The notes below the pieces were generated by a model. That model had not been told where the DNA came from. It did not search any database and worked only from the letters and a program-made list of their open reading frames with translations. From assembly GCA_902628925.1 (NCBI GenBank), contig CACOPA010000001.1, positions 186,001 through 250,000 of the forward strand: a stretch of 64,000 nucleotides of DNA, in the 5' to 3' direction. Positions 36,641 through 46,363 of this stretch are shown in pieces. Source of the stretch: an uncultured SAR86 cluster bacterium (GTDB lineage: Bacteria; Pseudomonadota; Gammaproteobacteria; Magnimaribacterales; D2472). How positions within the stretch are numbered: the stretch's first letter is position 1; each line of letters opens with the position of its first letter. The position numbers were made by a program, and so were the translations under genes.

Positions 36641-37377
36641 TATTTATAAGCCTTATGAATGGCAACGATCCCATTTAATAAATTAAAGAATTTACATTCC
36701 TCAAATCCACCATCCAGTATCATTTGCTTCAATGTTACTTGGTCAGGATGCATTCTTATTGATTCAGCCAAATATTTATAACTCTCTGAATCATTTGCAA
36801 GAAACTTTCCCATCCTAGGAATGATGTTGAAAGAATACCAATCATAAACTTTTGAAAACAGACTATTTTGTGGTTTTGAAAATTCTAAAACCAAAAGAAC
36901 TCCATTACTCTTAAGACATCTTCTCATCTCCTTTAATCCATCTTCCTTATTGGTAAAATTTCTTAAGCCAAATCCAACTGTTATTAGATCGAAACTATTA
37001 TCCTTATATGGGAGTGACTCGCCGCTAGCAACTGAAAAGTATGTATTTGAATGAAAGTTTTCATTAACCGCCCTCTTGTAACCATTCGACAACATTGATG
37101 CATTAATGTCTGTCATATGTACTTCTATTGTATTGTGCTTACTCAAAAGAATTTTTGGAATATCTCCAGTACCGGTAGCTATGTCCAATACCTTGCTGTC
37201 TGATTTGACTTCACTAAGCTCAATTAAAATTTCTTTCCATAATCTATGCAATCCAAAGGACATCGCATCATTCATTAAATCGTAATTGTCGGCAACTGAT
37301 GAAAAAACGCCCCCCACCTTTTTTTCTTTATCTTTTTCATCAACTTGTTCAAAGCCAAAATGTGTTTTTCTATTCAT
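36640..37377 (-). CDS. ubiE: Demethylmenaquinone/ubiquinone methyltransferase UbiE
   Basis: SAM-dependent C-methyltransferase of quinone synthesis. The sequence has the UbiE signature FSSVADNYDLMNDAMSFGLHRLWK, the SAM motif VLDIATGTGDIP, and the later GFGLRNFTNKEDGLKEMRRCLK. Length 245 is normal. It starts the ubiE-ubiJ-ubiB-tatABC minus-strand run and overlaps rsgA by eight bases, so rsgA may be its first transcribed partner. Confidence 0.97.
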   Translation of the reverse strand: MNRKTHFGFEQVDEKDKEKKVGGVFSSVADNYDLMNDAMSFGLHRLWKEILIELSEVKSDSKVLDIATGTGDIPKILLSKHNTIEVHMTDINASMLSNGYKRAVNENFHSNTYFSVASGESLPYKDNSFDLITVGFGLRNFTNKEDGLKEMRRCLKSNGVLLVLEFSKPQNSLFSKVYDWYSFNIIPRMGKFLANDSESYKYLAESIRMHPDQVTLKQMILDGGFEECKFFNLLNGIVAIHKAYK

Positions 37378-38233
37378 CTATATTTTTTACTAATTCTTGG
37401 AAGCTATCATACCTTGACTGATTGATCAGACCCTCTTCGATTGCTTCTTTAACGAAGCACCCTTTATCCTTTTTATGCCCACAGTTTCTAAATTGACATT
37501 TTTTTGAAGCTTCTGTTATCTCATGGAAAACACTTTTTATTGAACTTTTATTTACTGGACCCTGTTCAATATCTCTTACGCCTGGCGAGTCAATAATAGA
37601 CCCATCAAGGTTTTCTAGCTTGAATAGCCTAGATGTTGAAGTGGTATGTTGACCCTGTTCATTCGATAAGACTTTTGTTTTAAGATTTATTCCAGTAAGC
37701 GCACCGGTTAGAGAAGATTTGCCAACACCTGATTGACCAACAAAGATGCAAGTTCTATTTTCAAGATAGTTTTTTAATTCTGTAATGCCAAAATTTTCTT
37801 TGTAAGAAGTGATGAAGTAAGGAAGATTTAAATTCGCGTATAGATCTTTTGTATCCTCAAATTCTTGTGATAACTCTAGATCAGATTTATTAAAAACCAA
37901 GAATGACTCTAGTTTTGCTCCATCAGCAATTGTTAACCACTTATCGATAAATAATCTTGGTGCTTGAGGAACTGAAGCAAGAATAATCCCAATATTAGTT
38001 AGATTCGCTGCCAACAACCTTTTCTTTTGCCCACGAAATCTGTACAAAGCACTTGATCTATCAAGAATTTTACTAATGATCGCATTAGATGATTGTTCAA
38101 GTATCTCAACATTATCTCCGACAGCAACTTCATAGTTTTTTGGAGTCATACAGTTGTATGTCTTTTCCTCAGACAGCACCAAGCAAGAATTTGTATAAAA
38201 CTCTATTACTTTGCCAATTTGAACTTTTTCCAT
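37370..38233 (-). CDS. rsgA: Small ribosomal subunit biogenesis GTPase RsgA
   Basis: Circularly permuted GTPase that helps mature the 30S subunit. The order of motifs is G4 (FNKSDL), then G1 (GQSGVGKSSLTGAL), then G3 (DSPGVRDIEQG), as expected for RsgA. An N-terminal OB fold and a C-terminal zinc site with CQFRNCGHKKDKGC are also present. Length 287 is shorter than E. coli RsgA (350) mainly at the ends. It is divergent from orn with a 40-base gap, a common pairing in gammaproteobacteria. Confidence 0.95.
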   Translation of the reverse strand: MEKVQIGKVIEFYTNSCLVLSEEKTYNCMTPKNYEVAVGDNVEILEQSSNAIISKILDRSSALYRFRGQKKRLLAANLTNIGIILASVPQAPRLFIDKWLTIADGAKLESFLVFNKSDLELSQEFEDTKDLYANLNLPYFITSYKENFGITELKNYLENRTCIFVGQSGVGKSSLTGALTGINLKTKVLSNEQGQHTTSTSRLFKLENLDGSIIDSPGVRDIEQGPVNKSSIKSVFHEITEASKKCQFRNCGHKKDKGCFVKEAIEEGLINQSRYDSFQELVKNIDE

Positions 38234-38273
38234 TTAAGTCACAAAATACACATATTTTAGGACATAACAGTTA

Positions 38274-38822
38274 ATGCCATCTCAATTATCTAATAAAAAT
38301 CTTATTTGGCTCGATTTGGAGATGACCGGTCTTGATCCAGAGCAAGAAAGGATTATTGAAATCGCAACGATTGTCACTGATTCTGAACTTAACATTATTG
38401 CTGAAGGCCCCAACTTGGTAATCAATCAAAAAAAATCTCTTCTAGACTCTATGGATGAGTGGAATCAAAAACAACATGGTTCAACCGGTTTAATTGATGC
38501 AGTTAAAATTAGCAACATCACAGAACAAATGGCAGAAATTGAGACCTTAGATTTTATTTCTAAGTACGTTGGTCAAAAAAAATCTCCAATGTGTGGGAAT
38601 ACCGTTTCTCATGATCGAAGATTTCTTTCTAAATACATGCCGCAACTAGAGGCGTATTTTAATTATCGGCACATTGATGTTTCCTCAGTGAAAGAAGTAA
38701 TTACCCGGTGGTCTAATAATGCTCAAGCATACGAGAAGAACAGCTGCCATCGCGCTCAAGATGATATCAGAGAGTCCATCAATGAGTTGCGATTTTATAA
38801 AAAGGAATTTTTTAGGATTTAG
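38274..38822 (+). CDS. orn: Oligoribonuclease
   Basis: DEDDh exonuclease that degrades di- to pentaribonucleotides at the end of RNA decay. It has the first motif LIWLDLEMTGLDPEQERIIEIA, the middle motif NTVSHDRRFL and the final HRAQDDIRESI with the catalytic His and Asp. Length 182 is normal. It overlaps the stop of the opposing phosphatase gene by 11 bases. Confidence 0.97.
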   Translation: MPSQLSNKNLIWLDLEMTGLDPEQERIIEIATIVTDSELNIIAEGPNLVINQKKSLLDSMDEWNQKQHGSTGLIDAVKISNITEQMAEIETLDFISKYVGQKKSPMCGNTVSHDRRFLSKYMPQLEAYFNYRHIDVSSVKEVITRWSNNAQAYEKNSCHRAQDDIRESINELRFYKKEFFRI

Positions 38823-40413
38823 GATCTATAGTAAAAGTCTTAGAAAAAGAGATTTCTGCAGATTTTTCCAACACAGATTCTACAAATTTAAAAGTTCCCT
38901 TAAGGATAGATTTATTCATGTAAATTTTTGTATACCCTCTGTGAGAAGTATTTACCCACTTTATCTCTTTATTTGCATTAATAATACTTTGCTCGAGATC
39001 TCTTGTGTTGACCCCATTTAGATATTCACTTAGTCCAGGAGAAGTAACGGAGGGAGTTCCAAATTCATAACCAATATGTTCTTCAGCATTGTCAAAAAGT
39101 TTTGAAAACCATGCATTATGTGTATCACCTGCCAAACTAATTAACTTTGAATTATTGTTTTTAAATAGCGAAAAGATTCTATCTCGTTCTGCAGGATATC
39201 CATCCCATGCATCTAAGTTGCTTGGCAATCCAAGCTTTAACAAAGGCAGATACTGCTTAACCTCCTCTGAAAGGTTGCTGTTAGACAGTGCAGATGAAAT
39301 ATCAGGAAATTTTAATTTTGTCATTAAGACCTGCTGGCCTAGGATATTCCAAGCGACTTCTGAGCTGCTGTAAGTATCTGCCAACCAATTTAATTGAGGT
39401 TCTCCAATTAGTTTTCTCTCCTTATTTAGAAGATCATTATAAAAACTATCCATATCAAATTGACCGGAGGAAAAATAGTTTCTTACATCAATTTGCTTAT
39501 CTCTATTGTTTTGTCTTGTATCAAGCATGATTAGATTCAGAAGCGAGCCAACTTTAAATGATCGATAAATATTTCTCTTATCTGTATTCTCTCTTATTGG
39601 CATCCATTCTAAATATGCCTTAATGGCGTTTGATTTCCGCTCAAGAAAGCTCCCTTCTGATGCATCATGATTTTCTGCACCGTATTTCCAAGTATCGTTT
39701 GTAATCTCGTGGTCATCCCAAACTGCAATCAACGGATGAGTTGCGTGTAATAGTTTTGATTGAGGATCTTTTTTATATTGAGCATGACGTTTTCTGTAAT
39801 CAGATAAAGTGAGTATTTCATGTTGAGGTTCCGGAATTCGGTTTAACAGCTGTGCATTTCCAGTTGCATAGCCATCCAGAGGATATTCGTATAAATAGTC
39901 ACCAAGATGAATCCAGAAATCTATTTCTTCATATGCACAAGCTTCATAGACATTAAAATAGCCTGCAGGAAAATTTGAACAACTCATTACAGCAAAGCTA
40001 GTTTCCTTTGCTGAATCATCCAGAAGCTTTGCCCTACCAATATCTGAAGTTAATCGATCACTACGAAACCGGTAAAAAAAATATTTGTTTTTACCAAAGC
40101 TGAAACTTGGTTTGTAATCGTATTTAATGCAGTAATCTGTATCAAAAGTTGTGATTATTTTTTTACTAAATACGATGTTGCTGAAATTTTTATTAAATGA
40201 AACTTCTAAGTTGCATACTATTGGACCTGGGGATAAAGGAGTAGCTCTTGTCCAAAGAATAATGCTTTTATTTGTTGGATCACCGCTGGCTACTCCATGA
40301 TAAAAACCTTTAATATTTGATTGCGCCCTTATGGAGTTTCTAAGCCCAACACAACTTGCTGATGCAGCAGCAAGACTTAATGCAGAAATCTTAAGAACTT
40401 CTCTTCTTTTCAC
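38812..40413 (-). CDS. PhoD-like alkaline phosphatase, Tat-exported
   Basis: A 533-residue metallophosphatase of the PhoD family. The N-terminus KRREVLKISALSLAAASAS is a twin-arginine signal, matching the Tat genes nearby. An N-terminal Fn3-like domain (HGVASGDPTNKSIILWTRATP) precedes the catalytic domain with SCSNFPAGYFNVYEA, HLGDYLYEY, WDDHEITND and SLAGDTHNAWF, which bind Fe and Ca in PhoD. These enzymes release phosphate from mono- and diesters, useful for phosphorus-poor seawater. No Pho box could be recognised upstream by eye. Confidence 0.92.
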   Translation of the reverse strand: MKRREVLKISALSLAAASASCVGLRNSIRAQSNIKGFYHGVASGDPTNKSIILWTRATPLSPGPIVCNLEVSFNKNFSNIVFSKKIITTFDTDYCIKYDYKPSFSFGKNKYFFYRFRSDRLTSDIGRAKLLDDSAKETSFAVMSCSNFPAGYFNVYEACAYEEIDFWIHLGDYLYEYPLDGYATGNAQLLNRIPEPQHEILTLSDYRKRHAQYKKDPQSKLLHATHPLIAVWDDHEITNDTWKYGAENHDASEGSFLERKSNAIKAYLEWMPIRENTDKRNIYRSFKVGSLLNLIMLDTRQNNRDKQIDVRNYFSSGQFDMDSFYNDLLNKERKLIGEPQLNWLADTYSSSEVAWNILGQQVLMTKLKFPDISSALSNSNLSEEVKQYLPLLKLGLPSNLDAWDGYPAERDRIFSLFKNNNSKLISLAGDTHNAWFSKLFDNAEEHIGYEFGTPSVTSPGLSEYLNGVNTRDLEQSIINANKEIKWVNTSHRGYTKIYMNKSILKGTFKFVESVLEKSAEISFSKTFTIDPKS

Positions 40414-40462
40414 ATAACTATATTAACTCTAGAGAGTAACTAATTTGTGAAATTTTGGTAAC

Positions 40463-40792
40463 TTAATCTTGCTTAGATTGAGGCTGTATATTTATAGGGA
40501 AAGGCGTAACTTGATTTTTAGTTTGTTTAATTTTAGCTTCTCCAGATTCAGCAACTTCATCTATTCTGATAATGGCATTGATGGGCAAGTAAGACCTTTC
40601 AACACTCTTAAATTCATTCTTTAACTTTTCGTTTGAAGGATCTACTACTAGCTGTTTATTTTTATTGAATATATACTTTTCAACCTCTATGAAACCATAC
40701 ATATCGCTTTGATAAATTTGTTTGGCAAAAATTTCATAGATTTCTCCAAGTTGAAGAAATATTATTTTATAAATTGTCTTTTTATTGGCCAT
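40463..40792 (-). CDS. DUF1820 family protein
   Basis: A 109-residue protein matching the DUF1820 pattern: IYKIIFLQLGEIYEIFAKQIYQSDMYGFIEVEKYIF followed by VVDPSNEKLKNEF and YLPINAIIRIDEV. The function is unknown. It is found in many gammaproteobacteria and is divergent from miaB here, with only ten bases between its start and the chosen miaB start, so the two must share overlapping promoters. Confidence 0.85.
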   Translation of the reverse strand: MANKKTIYKIIFLQLGEIYEIFAKQIYQSDMYGFIEVEKYIFNKNKQLVVDPSNEKLKNEFKSVERSYLPINAIIRIDEVAESGEAKIKQTKNQVTPFPINIQPQSKQD

Positions 40793-40802
40793 AATTAGTT
40801 AT

Positions 40803-42125
40803 ATGGGTACTAAACTTTATATTAAAACCTATGGTTGTCAAATGAACGAATATGACACTCAGAAGACCGTAGAAATCCTAAAAAAGGAAAAAAATATAGA
40901 GCTAACGCAGTCACCTGATGATGCTGAAATTATTCTTCTAAACACTTGCTCTATAAGGGAAAAGGCTGAAGAAAAGGTTTATTCAGAGCTAGGAAGAATT
41001 AATAAACTGAAAGAAATGAACCCAAAATTAAAAATTGGGGTCGGTGGTTGTGTTGCCTCGCAAGAGGGAGAAAATATTTTCAAAAGAGCGCCCTATGTAG
41101 ATCTTATTTTTGGACCTCAAACACTCCACAAGGTACCTGAACTATTAGATCAAGAAGATAAAATTAAAGCTGTTGACGTATCTTTCCCGATAGAGGAAAA
41201 GTTTGACTCACTGTTGCTGCCTGAGGCATCTGGCCCTTCAAGTTTTGTTTCAATCATGGAGGGGTGTTCAAAATTTTGTACTTTTTGCGTTGTACCCTAT
41301 ACCAGGGGCGAAGAAGTAAGCCGAAAACCAAGGCAAATCTTTGATGAAGTAGCTAGATTAGCTGAGCAGGGTGTCAAAGAAATAGTTTTTGTTGGTCAAA
41401 ATGTAAATAGTTACAAATATTCTGAGAATGGCAGAATCCTTGGTTTAGCAGATTTAATTCAAATAAGTGCAGAAATTAATGGCATTGAACGCATAAGATA
41501 TACAACCTCACATCCTCTTGATATGACTAACGATTTAATAGAAATATATAAGTATGTGCCTCAGTTGGTTGATCACCTCCATCTACCAGTTCAATCAGGG
41601 TCAGATAAAGTTCTTTTAGATATGAAAAGAAATTATTCTTTTGATGATTACCTCTCTATTATTCAAAGGCTTAAACAAATAAGACCAAGTATTAAAATTT
41701 CTTCAGATTTTATTGTTGGTTTTCCAACAGAAACTAAGGAAGATTTTGAAATGACCATGAACTTAGTTAATGAAGTAAAATTTGATGCCTCCTTTAGTTT
41801 CATCTTTTCTGCCAGACCAGGAACACCAGCTGCAAAGCTAGCAAATTGCTCAACATTAGATGAAAAAAAAGAGAGGCTGTATGAACTTCAATCAAGGTTA
41901 AACGAGTTTCAGGCCTCATACAGTAAAGAATTGGAAGGAACAATTCAAAGGTGTCTTGTAACTGATTTATCAAAGAAAGATTCAAGGGAAATGCAAGCAA
42001 GAACAGAATGTAACAGAGTGGTAAATTTCCACTTCCAAAATCCAAATATTCTAGGTAAATTAGTAGATATAAAAATTGATGAAGCACTTTCCAACTCTCT
42101 CAAAGGTACCCTTTTTACTCAATAG
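40803..42125 (+). CDS. miaB: tRNA-2-methylthio-N6-dimethylallyladenosine synthase
   Basis: Radical SAM methylthiotransferase modifying A37 of tRNAs. The N-terminal UPF0004 domain has the cluster cysteines Cys12, Cys49 and Cys83. The radical SAM motif CSKFCTFC gives Cys155, Cys159 and Cys162, and a TRAM domain ends the protein. I start at the ATG at 40803 (MGTKLYIKTYGCQMN, 440 residues); an upstream in-frame start at 40785 would overlap the DUF1820 start codon. It begins the miaB-ybeZ-ybeY-corC-lnt run. Confidence 0.96.
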   Translation: MGTKLYIKTYGCQMNEYDTQKTVEILKKEKNIELTQSPDDAEIILLNTCSIREKAEEKVYSELGRINKLKEMNPKLKIGVGGCVASQEGENIFKRAPYVDLIFGPQTLHKVPELLDQEDKIKAVDVSFPIEEKFDSLLLPEASGPSSFVSIMEGCSKFCTFCVVPYTRGEEVSRKPRQIFDEVARLAEQGVKEIVFVGQNVNSYKYSENGRILGLADLIQISAEINGIERIRYTTSHPLDMTNDLIEIYKYVPQLVDHLHLPVQSGSDKVLLDMKRNYSFDDYLSIIQRLKQIRPSIKISSDFIVGFPTETKEDFEMTMNLVNEVKFDASFSFIFSARPGTPAAKLANCSTLDEKKERLYELQSRLNEFQASYSKELEGTIQRCLVTDLSKKDSREMQARTECNRVVNFHFQNPNILGKLVDIKIDEALSNSLKGTLFTQ

Positions 42126-42128
42126 TTA

Positions 42129-43085
42129 ATGCAAGCACAGCAGACCTCCTCTTTACATCTTAAATTAGAGCCTGAGAATCCAAAGTATATTGCCGCATTT
42201 GTTGGAGAGTTAAATGGCAACATAAAATTGATAGAAGATAAATTTTCTGTAAGGATTTTCCACAAAGGTAATGAAATTAAAATCGAAGGTGACGAAAAGG
42301 TTATTGAAGAGGCCTCCAATACAATTCAAAAACTTTATGCCAACTGTTGTTCGGGAATTGAGCTATCAAGTGATATTATTCACGCCGCATTAAATAACAA
42401 AAAAGAAGATTTAAGGTCATTGAAAGAATACGTCATTAAAACCCCCAGAAAACAAATTTCACCAAGAACCACTAACCAGGAATATTATTTAGCAAGCATA
42501 GATAAACATGAAATTAATTTCGGTGTAGGACCAGCTGGTACAGGTAAAACCTATCTAGCAGTTGCAAAGGCAATAGAATTTTTGCTTTTAGAGAAGGTGG
42601 ACAAGATAGTGCTTATAAGGCCAGCGGTCGAGGCGGGTGAGAAGCTAGGGTTCTTGCCTGGAGATTTAAATCAAAAAGTAGACCCATATTTGAGGCCACT
42701 TTACGATGCTTTATTTGAAATGTTAGGAGTTGATAAAGCTAATAGATTATTTGAAAGAGATATCATTGAGTTAGCTCCATTAGCTTATTTGAGAGGTAGA
42801 ACACTCAATAATGCGTTTATTATTATGGATGAAAGTCAAAATACCACCATTGATCAGATGAAGATGTTTCTTACAAGAACAGGCTTTGGTTCATATGTTG
42901 TTGTAAATGGAGATATGTCACAAGTAGACCTTCCAAAAAATGTTCTATCTGGATTAAGGCATGCCATTGGAGTTCTTAAGGATGTTAATGGTATATCTAT
43001 TACAGAATTTAATTCCAAAGATGTTGTAAGGCACCCATTGGTTAAAAAAATAATCGATGCTTATGCTGACCATGAGAACTCCTAA
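42129..43085 (+). CDS. ybeZ: PhoH-like ATPase YbeZ
   Basis: PhoH family P-loop protein with Walker A GPAGTGKTYLA (134-144) and Walker B with FIIMDESQNTTIDQM, plus an N-terminal KH-like region. Length 318 is slightly below the E. coli protein. YbeZ binds YbeY and is thought to act in rRNA maturation. It follows miaB by three bases and precedes ybeY by five, the usual order. Confidence 0.95.
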   Translation: MQAQQTSSLHLKLEPENPKYIAAFVGELNGNIKLIEDKFSVRIFHKGNEIKIEGDEKVIEEASNTIQKLYANCCSGIELSSDIIHAALNNKKEDLRSLKEYVIKTPRKQISPRTTNQEYYLASIDKHEINFGVGPAGTGKTYLAVAKAIEFLLLEKVDKIVLIRPAVEAGEKLGFLPGDLNQKVDPYLRPLYDALFEMLGVDKANRLFERDIIELAPLAYLRGRTLNNAFIIMDESQNTTIDQMKMFLTRTGFGSYVVVNGDMSQVDLPKNVLSGLRHAIGVLKDVNGISITEFNSKDVVRHPLVKKIIDAYADHENS

Positions 43086-43090
43086 AATTC

Positions 43091-43537
43091 ATGCCATTGA
43101 ATATATTTAACAGTACAGACTTAGATATACGTTCTTTCAAGAGCGAGATGGATCAATTAGTAAGCAAACTATTAAAGGATATGAACTCAAAACAAAATGT
43201 AAATCTCAATATCGTCGATGATGAAGAGATGCAAAAACTTAATAAAAGATTTCGCAATAAAGATATGCCCACAAATGTACTGGCTTTTCCAAACATAGGT
43301 ATCGGTGCAGTTGATGAGCTTGGTGATATAGCTATCAATACAGATGCTGTGACAAGAGAATCAAATCAACAGAATATAACAACCAGAGATAGATTCTTGC
43401 ATTTGCTGGCACACGGAACTTTGCATCTTTTTGGATATGATCACAAAGAAAATAATGAAGCAGAAGCTATGGAAGAACTTGAAATAAAATACCTTAAAGA
43501 CTTTAATATAAGGAATCCATATACATATGAAATCTGA
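43091..43537 (+). CDS. ybeY: Endoribonuclease YbeY
   Basis: Zinc-dependent rRNA maturation and quality-control nuclease. The signature HGTLHLFGYDH with metal ligands His108, His112 and His118 is complete, and the conserved Arg lies in LNKRFRNKDMPTNVLAFP. Length 148 is normal. It overlaps corC by 11 bases. Confidence 0.96.
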   Translation: MPLNIFNSTDLDIRSFKSEMDQLVSKLLKDMNSKQNVNLNIVDDEEMQKLNKRFRNKDMPTNVLAFPNIGIGAVDELGDIAINTDAVTRESNQQNITTRDRFLHLLAHGTLHLFGYDHKENNEAEAMEELEIKYLKDFNIRNPYTYEI

Positions 43538-44366
43538 AGTAGAAAAACCTCCGTCGACAGCATTTAAAAAGCTAAAAAATTTAATATCTTTTAAACCTAA
43601 ATCTCTAAATGAGGTGTCAGAGGTCTTACAGCATGCGCTTAATACAAATATTATTGATAAAGAAGCACAATTAATAGCTGAGAAGGCTATACGGCTCGGA
43701 GATACAACTTTGAAGGAAATAATGATTCCAAAGGTTGAAATGGTCACAGTTGACGTAAATGAAAGCCAAGATGTATTTATAAATAGAATTATCGAATCTG
43801 GGCACTCAAGGTACCCTGTTATGGGTGAAAATAAGAATGAGGTTAAGGGTCTTCTTTTAGCCAAGGACATATTACCAGCTTTGCATTCTAAAACCCCTAT
43901 TTCCCTAGAAAAAGTAACAAGAAATATAAAAGTAGTTCCTGAGAATAAGAAAGCCGACACTATGCTTGAAGAATTTAAAAACGACAGATCTCATATGGCA
44001 GTGGTTATAGATGAGTATGGATCAGTATCAGGCTTAATAACCATCGAAGATGTTCTTGAGGAATTAGTCGGAGAAATTGAAGATGAACATGATACCGGCG
44101 ACGTTGATGAATTAATTCAAGTGAGTCCTACTGAATATATTGCCGACGCTAGATTAGATATAAATGTATTTGAGAAAAAATTTGACTTAAAGTTTGATGA
44201 TCTTGACGCAGAAACTGTCGGTGGATTATTTATTCATAAATTAGGTTTGCTGCCAAAAGTTGGTGATAGGATTGAAATTAACAATATGACTTTAGCTGTC
44301 ACGGCTGCTGATAAAAGGAAAGTTAAAAAGATTGGCATCACAATTAATAATCCAACGTCTGATTAA
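43527..44366 (+). CDS. corC: CorC/YbeX family CBS-domain protein
   Basis: A 279-residue soluble protein with two CBS domains (about residues 65-185, including IMIPKVEMVTVDV and HMAVVIDEYGSVSGLITIEDVLEELVGEIEDE) and a C-terminal CorC/HlyC transporter-associated domain. As in other gammaproteobacterial CorC proteins, the membrane DUF21 domain is absent. It has been tied to magnesium/cobalt efflux and, through the ybeZYX-lnt operon, to ribosome or envelope functions. It overlaps both neighbours. Confidence 0.93.
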   Translation: MKSEVEKPPSTAFKKLKNLISFKPKSLNEVSEVLQHALNTNIIDKEAQLIAEKAIRLGDTTLKEIMIPKVEMVTVDVNESQDVFINRIIESGHSRYPVMGENKNEVKGLLLAKDILPALHSKTPISLEKVTRNIKVVPENKKADTMLEEFKNDRSHMAVVIDEYGSVSGLITIEDVLEELVGEIEDEHDTGDVDELIQVSPTEYIADARLDINVFEKKFDLKFDDLDAETVGGLFIHKLGLLPKVGDRIEINNMTLAVTAADKRKVKKIGITINNPTSD

Positions 44367-45840
44367 ATATCTCACAACCGCATTAGTTGGAATATTATCG
44401 TTTCTTGCTTTTGCACCTTATGACCAAAAGTGGATCCTAGTATTATCCCATTTATATTTGGTCTCGATACTAACTAGTTCTTCAACTGAAAACAAATGGT
44501 TGCATATTCTCTTATGGGGATTTGGACTTTGGTTTGCTGGAACTTTTTGGCTAATAGTGAGTATTCACTATCATGGAAATGTGAATATAGCATTATCAGT
44601 CACTGCATTAATTTTTCTAGGATTTTTACTTTCAAGTATATTCGTGCTCCCGATCATGCTATTTATATATATTAAAAGAATATCTAACTTTACAAATGCA
44701 CTAATCCTATCTTCAATATTAATGCTGCTTGAATCAGCAAGATTTTTTATTTTAGGAGGATTTCCATGGCTGCAACCAGGAGTAATTTTCCTTGATACGA
44801 TACTTGATTTCTTGATACCAATAATTGGTGTGATCGGATGCTCATTATTATTTTATTTAATAGTCTCATCAGCAGCTCTTAGTTCAAAAAAAGCATATAA
44901 GTATGGCTTGAGTATTTTATTAATAATTGCATTTGCAATACCTTCCTTAACCACAAAATTAGACATTCATAATTCAAGCGATGAGCATTTAAAATTTGGA
45001 ATAGTTCAGCCCTCATTTGGACCACGTCAAAAATTTGAAAGTGATTATGGGAAATCAATTGAAGATAGATTAATCAGCTTGAGTTTAGAGAAAGATGGAT
45101 TAGATCTTATTGTTTGGCCAGAATCTCCTTTTCCTTACACGCAAAGGAGTTCATATGGAAAAAATCTTGTGAGGAGGCTTGAAGAGAATAATTTGAATGT
45201 AATTTCCGGTATCTACCAATCTGAATCAGCTCCTACATCAATTAATTATTTTAATACTTTGACAATCCTGTCTAGTGAAAAATTATCCGGTTATAAGAAG
45301 GTGAATCTTGTTCCATTTGGGGAATTTCTTCCATTTGAATCAATTCTAAGGGGCTTAATAGATTTCTTTGATTTACCTATGTCTTTTTTAAAACCTGGAA
45401 ATATCACTGACGAAACCATTCCTTTTAGAAATCACTCTATTTTGCCACTTATTTGTTTTGATACAGCATATGTAAATAACTATATACGAAAGGTTAAAAA
45501 TTCAACAATTGTTGTTAATGTAAGTAATGATAGTTGGTTTGGAGAGTCAAATGGTCCACATCAGCATTTTCAGATTGTTAGATCAAGGGCAAAAGAAATT
45601 AATAGGTGGATTTTACGATCTACTACAAGCGGCATATCAGGTTTTATTGATAATAAAGGAACAATTGTTGATAAAATGGAGATTAATGAACAAGGAATTA
45701 TCTCTTTTAATGTCCCCCGGACAACAAATAACTCCTTATTTGTAAATTTTGGTTATGATTTAATGAGATATCTCATAATATGTTGTTCAATTTTTATTAT
45801 AATATTGTTTTTAAGAAAAGTTTTAAATGAAAATTCATAG
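44332..45840 (+). CDS. lnt: Apolipoprotein N-acyltransferase
   Basis: Inner-membrane enzyme that N-acylates the lipidated cysteine of lipoproteins. An N-terminal multi-helix region (to about residue 205) precedes a nitrilase-type domain with the catalytic triad Glu264 (VWPESP), Lys323 (YKKVNLVPFGEFLPFE) and Cys375 (LICFDTAY). The start is a TTG at 44332, with GGAAAG nine bases upstream; no in-frame ATG occurs early. It overlaps corC by 35 bases. The motif after the Cys reads FDTAY where E. coli has YEI, a modest variation. Confidence 0.93.
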   Translation: MASQLIIQRLIKYLTTALVGILSFLAFAPYDQKWILVLSHLYLVSILTSSSTENKWLHILLWGFGLWFAGTFWLIVSIHYHGNVNIALSVTALIFLGFLLSSIFVLPIMLFIYIKRISNFTNALILSSILMLLESARFFILGGFPWLQPGVIFLDTILDFLIPIIGVIGCSLLFYLIVSSAALSSKKAYKYGLSILLIIAFAIPSLTTKLDIHNSSDEHLKFGIVQPSFGPRQKFESDYGKSIEDRLISLSLEKDGLDLIVWPESPFPYTQRSSYGKNLVRRLEENNLNVISGIYQSESAPTSINYFNTLTILSSEKLSGYKKVNLVPFGEFLPFESILRGLIDFFDLPMSFLKPGNITDETIPFRNHSILPLICFDTAYVNNYIRKVKNSTIVVNVSNDSWFGESNGPHQHFQIVRSRAKEINRWILRSTTSGISGFIDNKGTIVDKMEINEQGIISFNVPRTTNNSLFVNFGYDLMRYLIICCSIFIIILFLRKVLNENS

Positions 45841-46363
45841 CTCAGCATTAACTCTTATTATTCTTTCCAGTTTTTTAAGCGCTAATAAGTCTATTGAAAT
45901 TGATATATCACAGCAAAGACTATATGTTTATGAAGATAAATCGATGTTAGCTAGTTACCCTATATCTAGCTCATCTTTTGGAGAGGGTCAAATCGAAAAT
46001 TCCTATAAAACACCACTGGGAAAACACAAAATTCTTACTAAAATAGGAACAAATGTTGACAAAAATACGATTTTTGTTAGTAGAGAAAATATGAATCAAG
46101 TTGCTGAGATAATTCATGAGCGACAAAATAATGAAAATGACTACGTTACATCAAGAATACTATGGCTTGATGGGCTTGAAGAAGGCCACAACAAAGGTGG
46201 AAACGTAGATTCCTTTAAAAGATACATATATATTCATGGCACCCATGAAGAAGGACTCATAGGCGAAAAAGCATCACATGGGTGTATCAGGATGTTCAAT
46301 AATGATGTGATTGAGCTGTTTTCTTACATCCCTGAAGAAACAGAAGTAAATATTAAAATTTAG
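45827..46363 (+). CDS. L,D-transpeptidase (YkuD family)
   Basis: Exported peptidoglycan enzyme of the YkuD family, 178 residues. A hydrophobic signal (about residues 6-19) precedes a catalytic domain with His137 in IYIHGTHEEGLIG and SHGCIRM containing the nucleophile Cys153. Such enzymes form 3-3 crosslinks or attach lipoproteins to peptidoglycan. No separate peptidoglycan-binding domain is present. It overlaps lnt by 14 bases and the opposing FadB-type gene by four. Confidence 0.92.
   Translation: MKIHSSALTLIILSSFLSANKSIEIDISQQRLYVYEDKSMLASYPISSSSFGEGQIENSYKTPLGKHKILTKIGTNVDKNTIFVSRENMNQVAEIIHERQNNENDYVTSRILWLDGLEEGHNKGGNVDSFKRYIYIHGTHEEGLIGEKASHGCIRMFNNDVIELFSYIPEETEVNIKI

Noticed and set aside
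38234-38273. Clear promoter pair in the rsgA-orn gap
   Set aside because: Only loosely AT-rich segments are present; no -35/-10 pair good enough to report.
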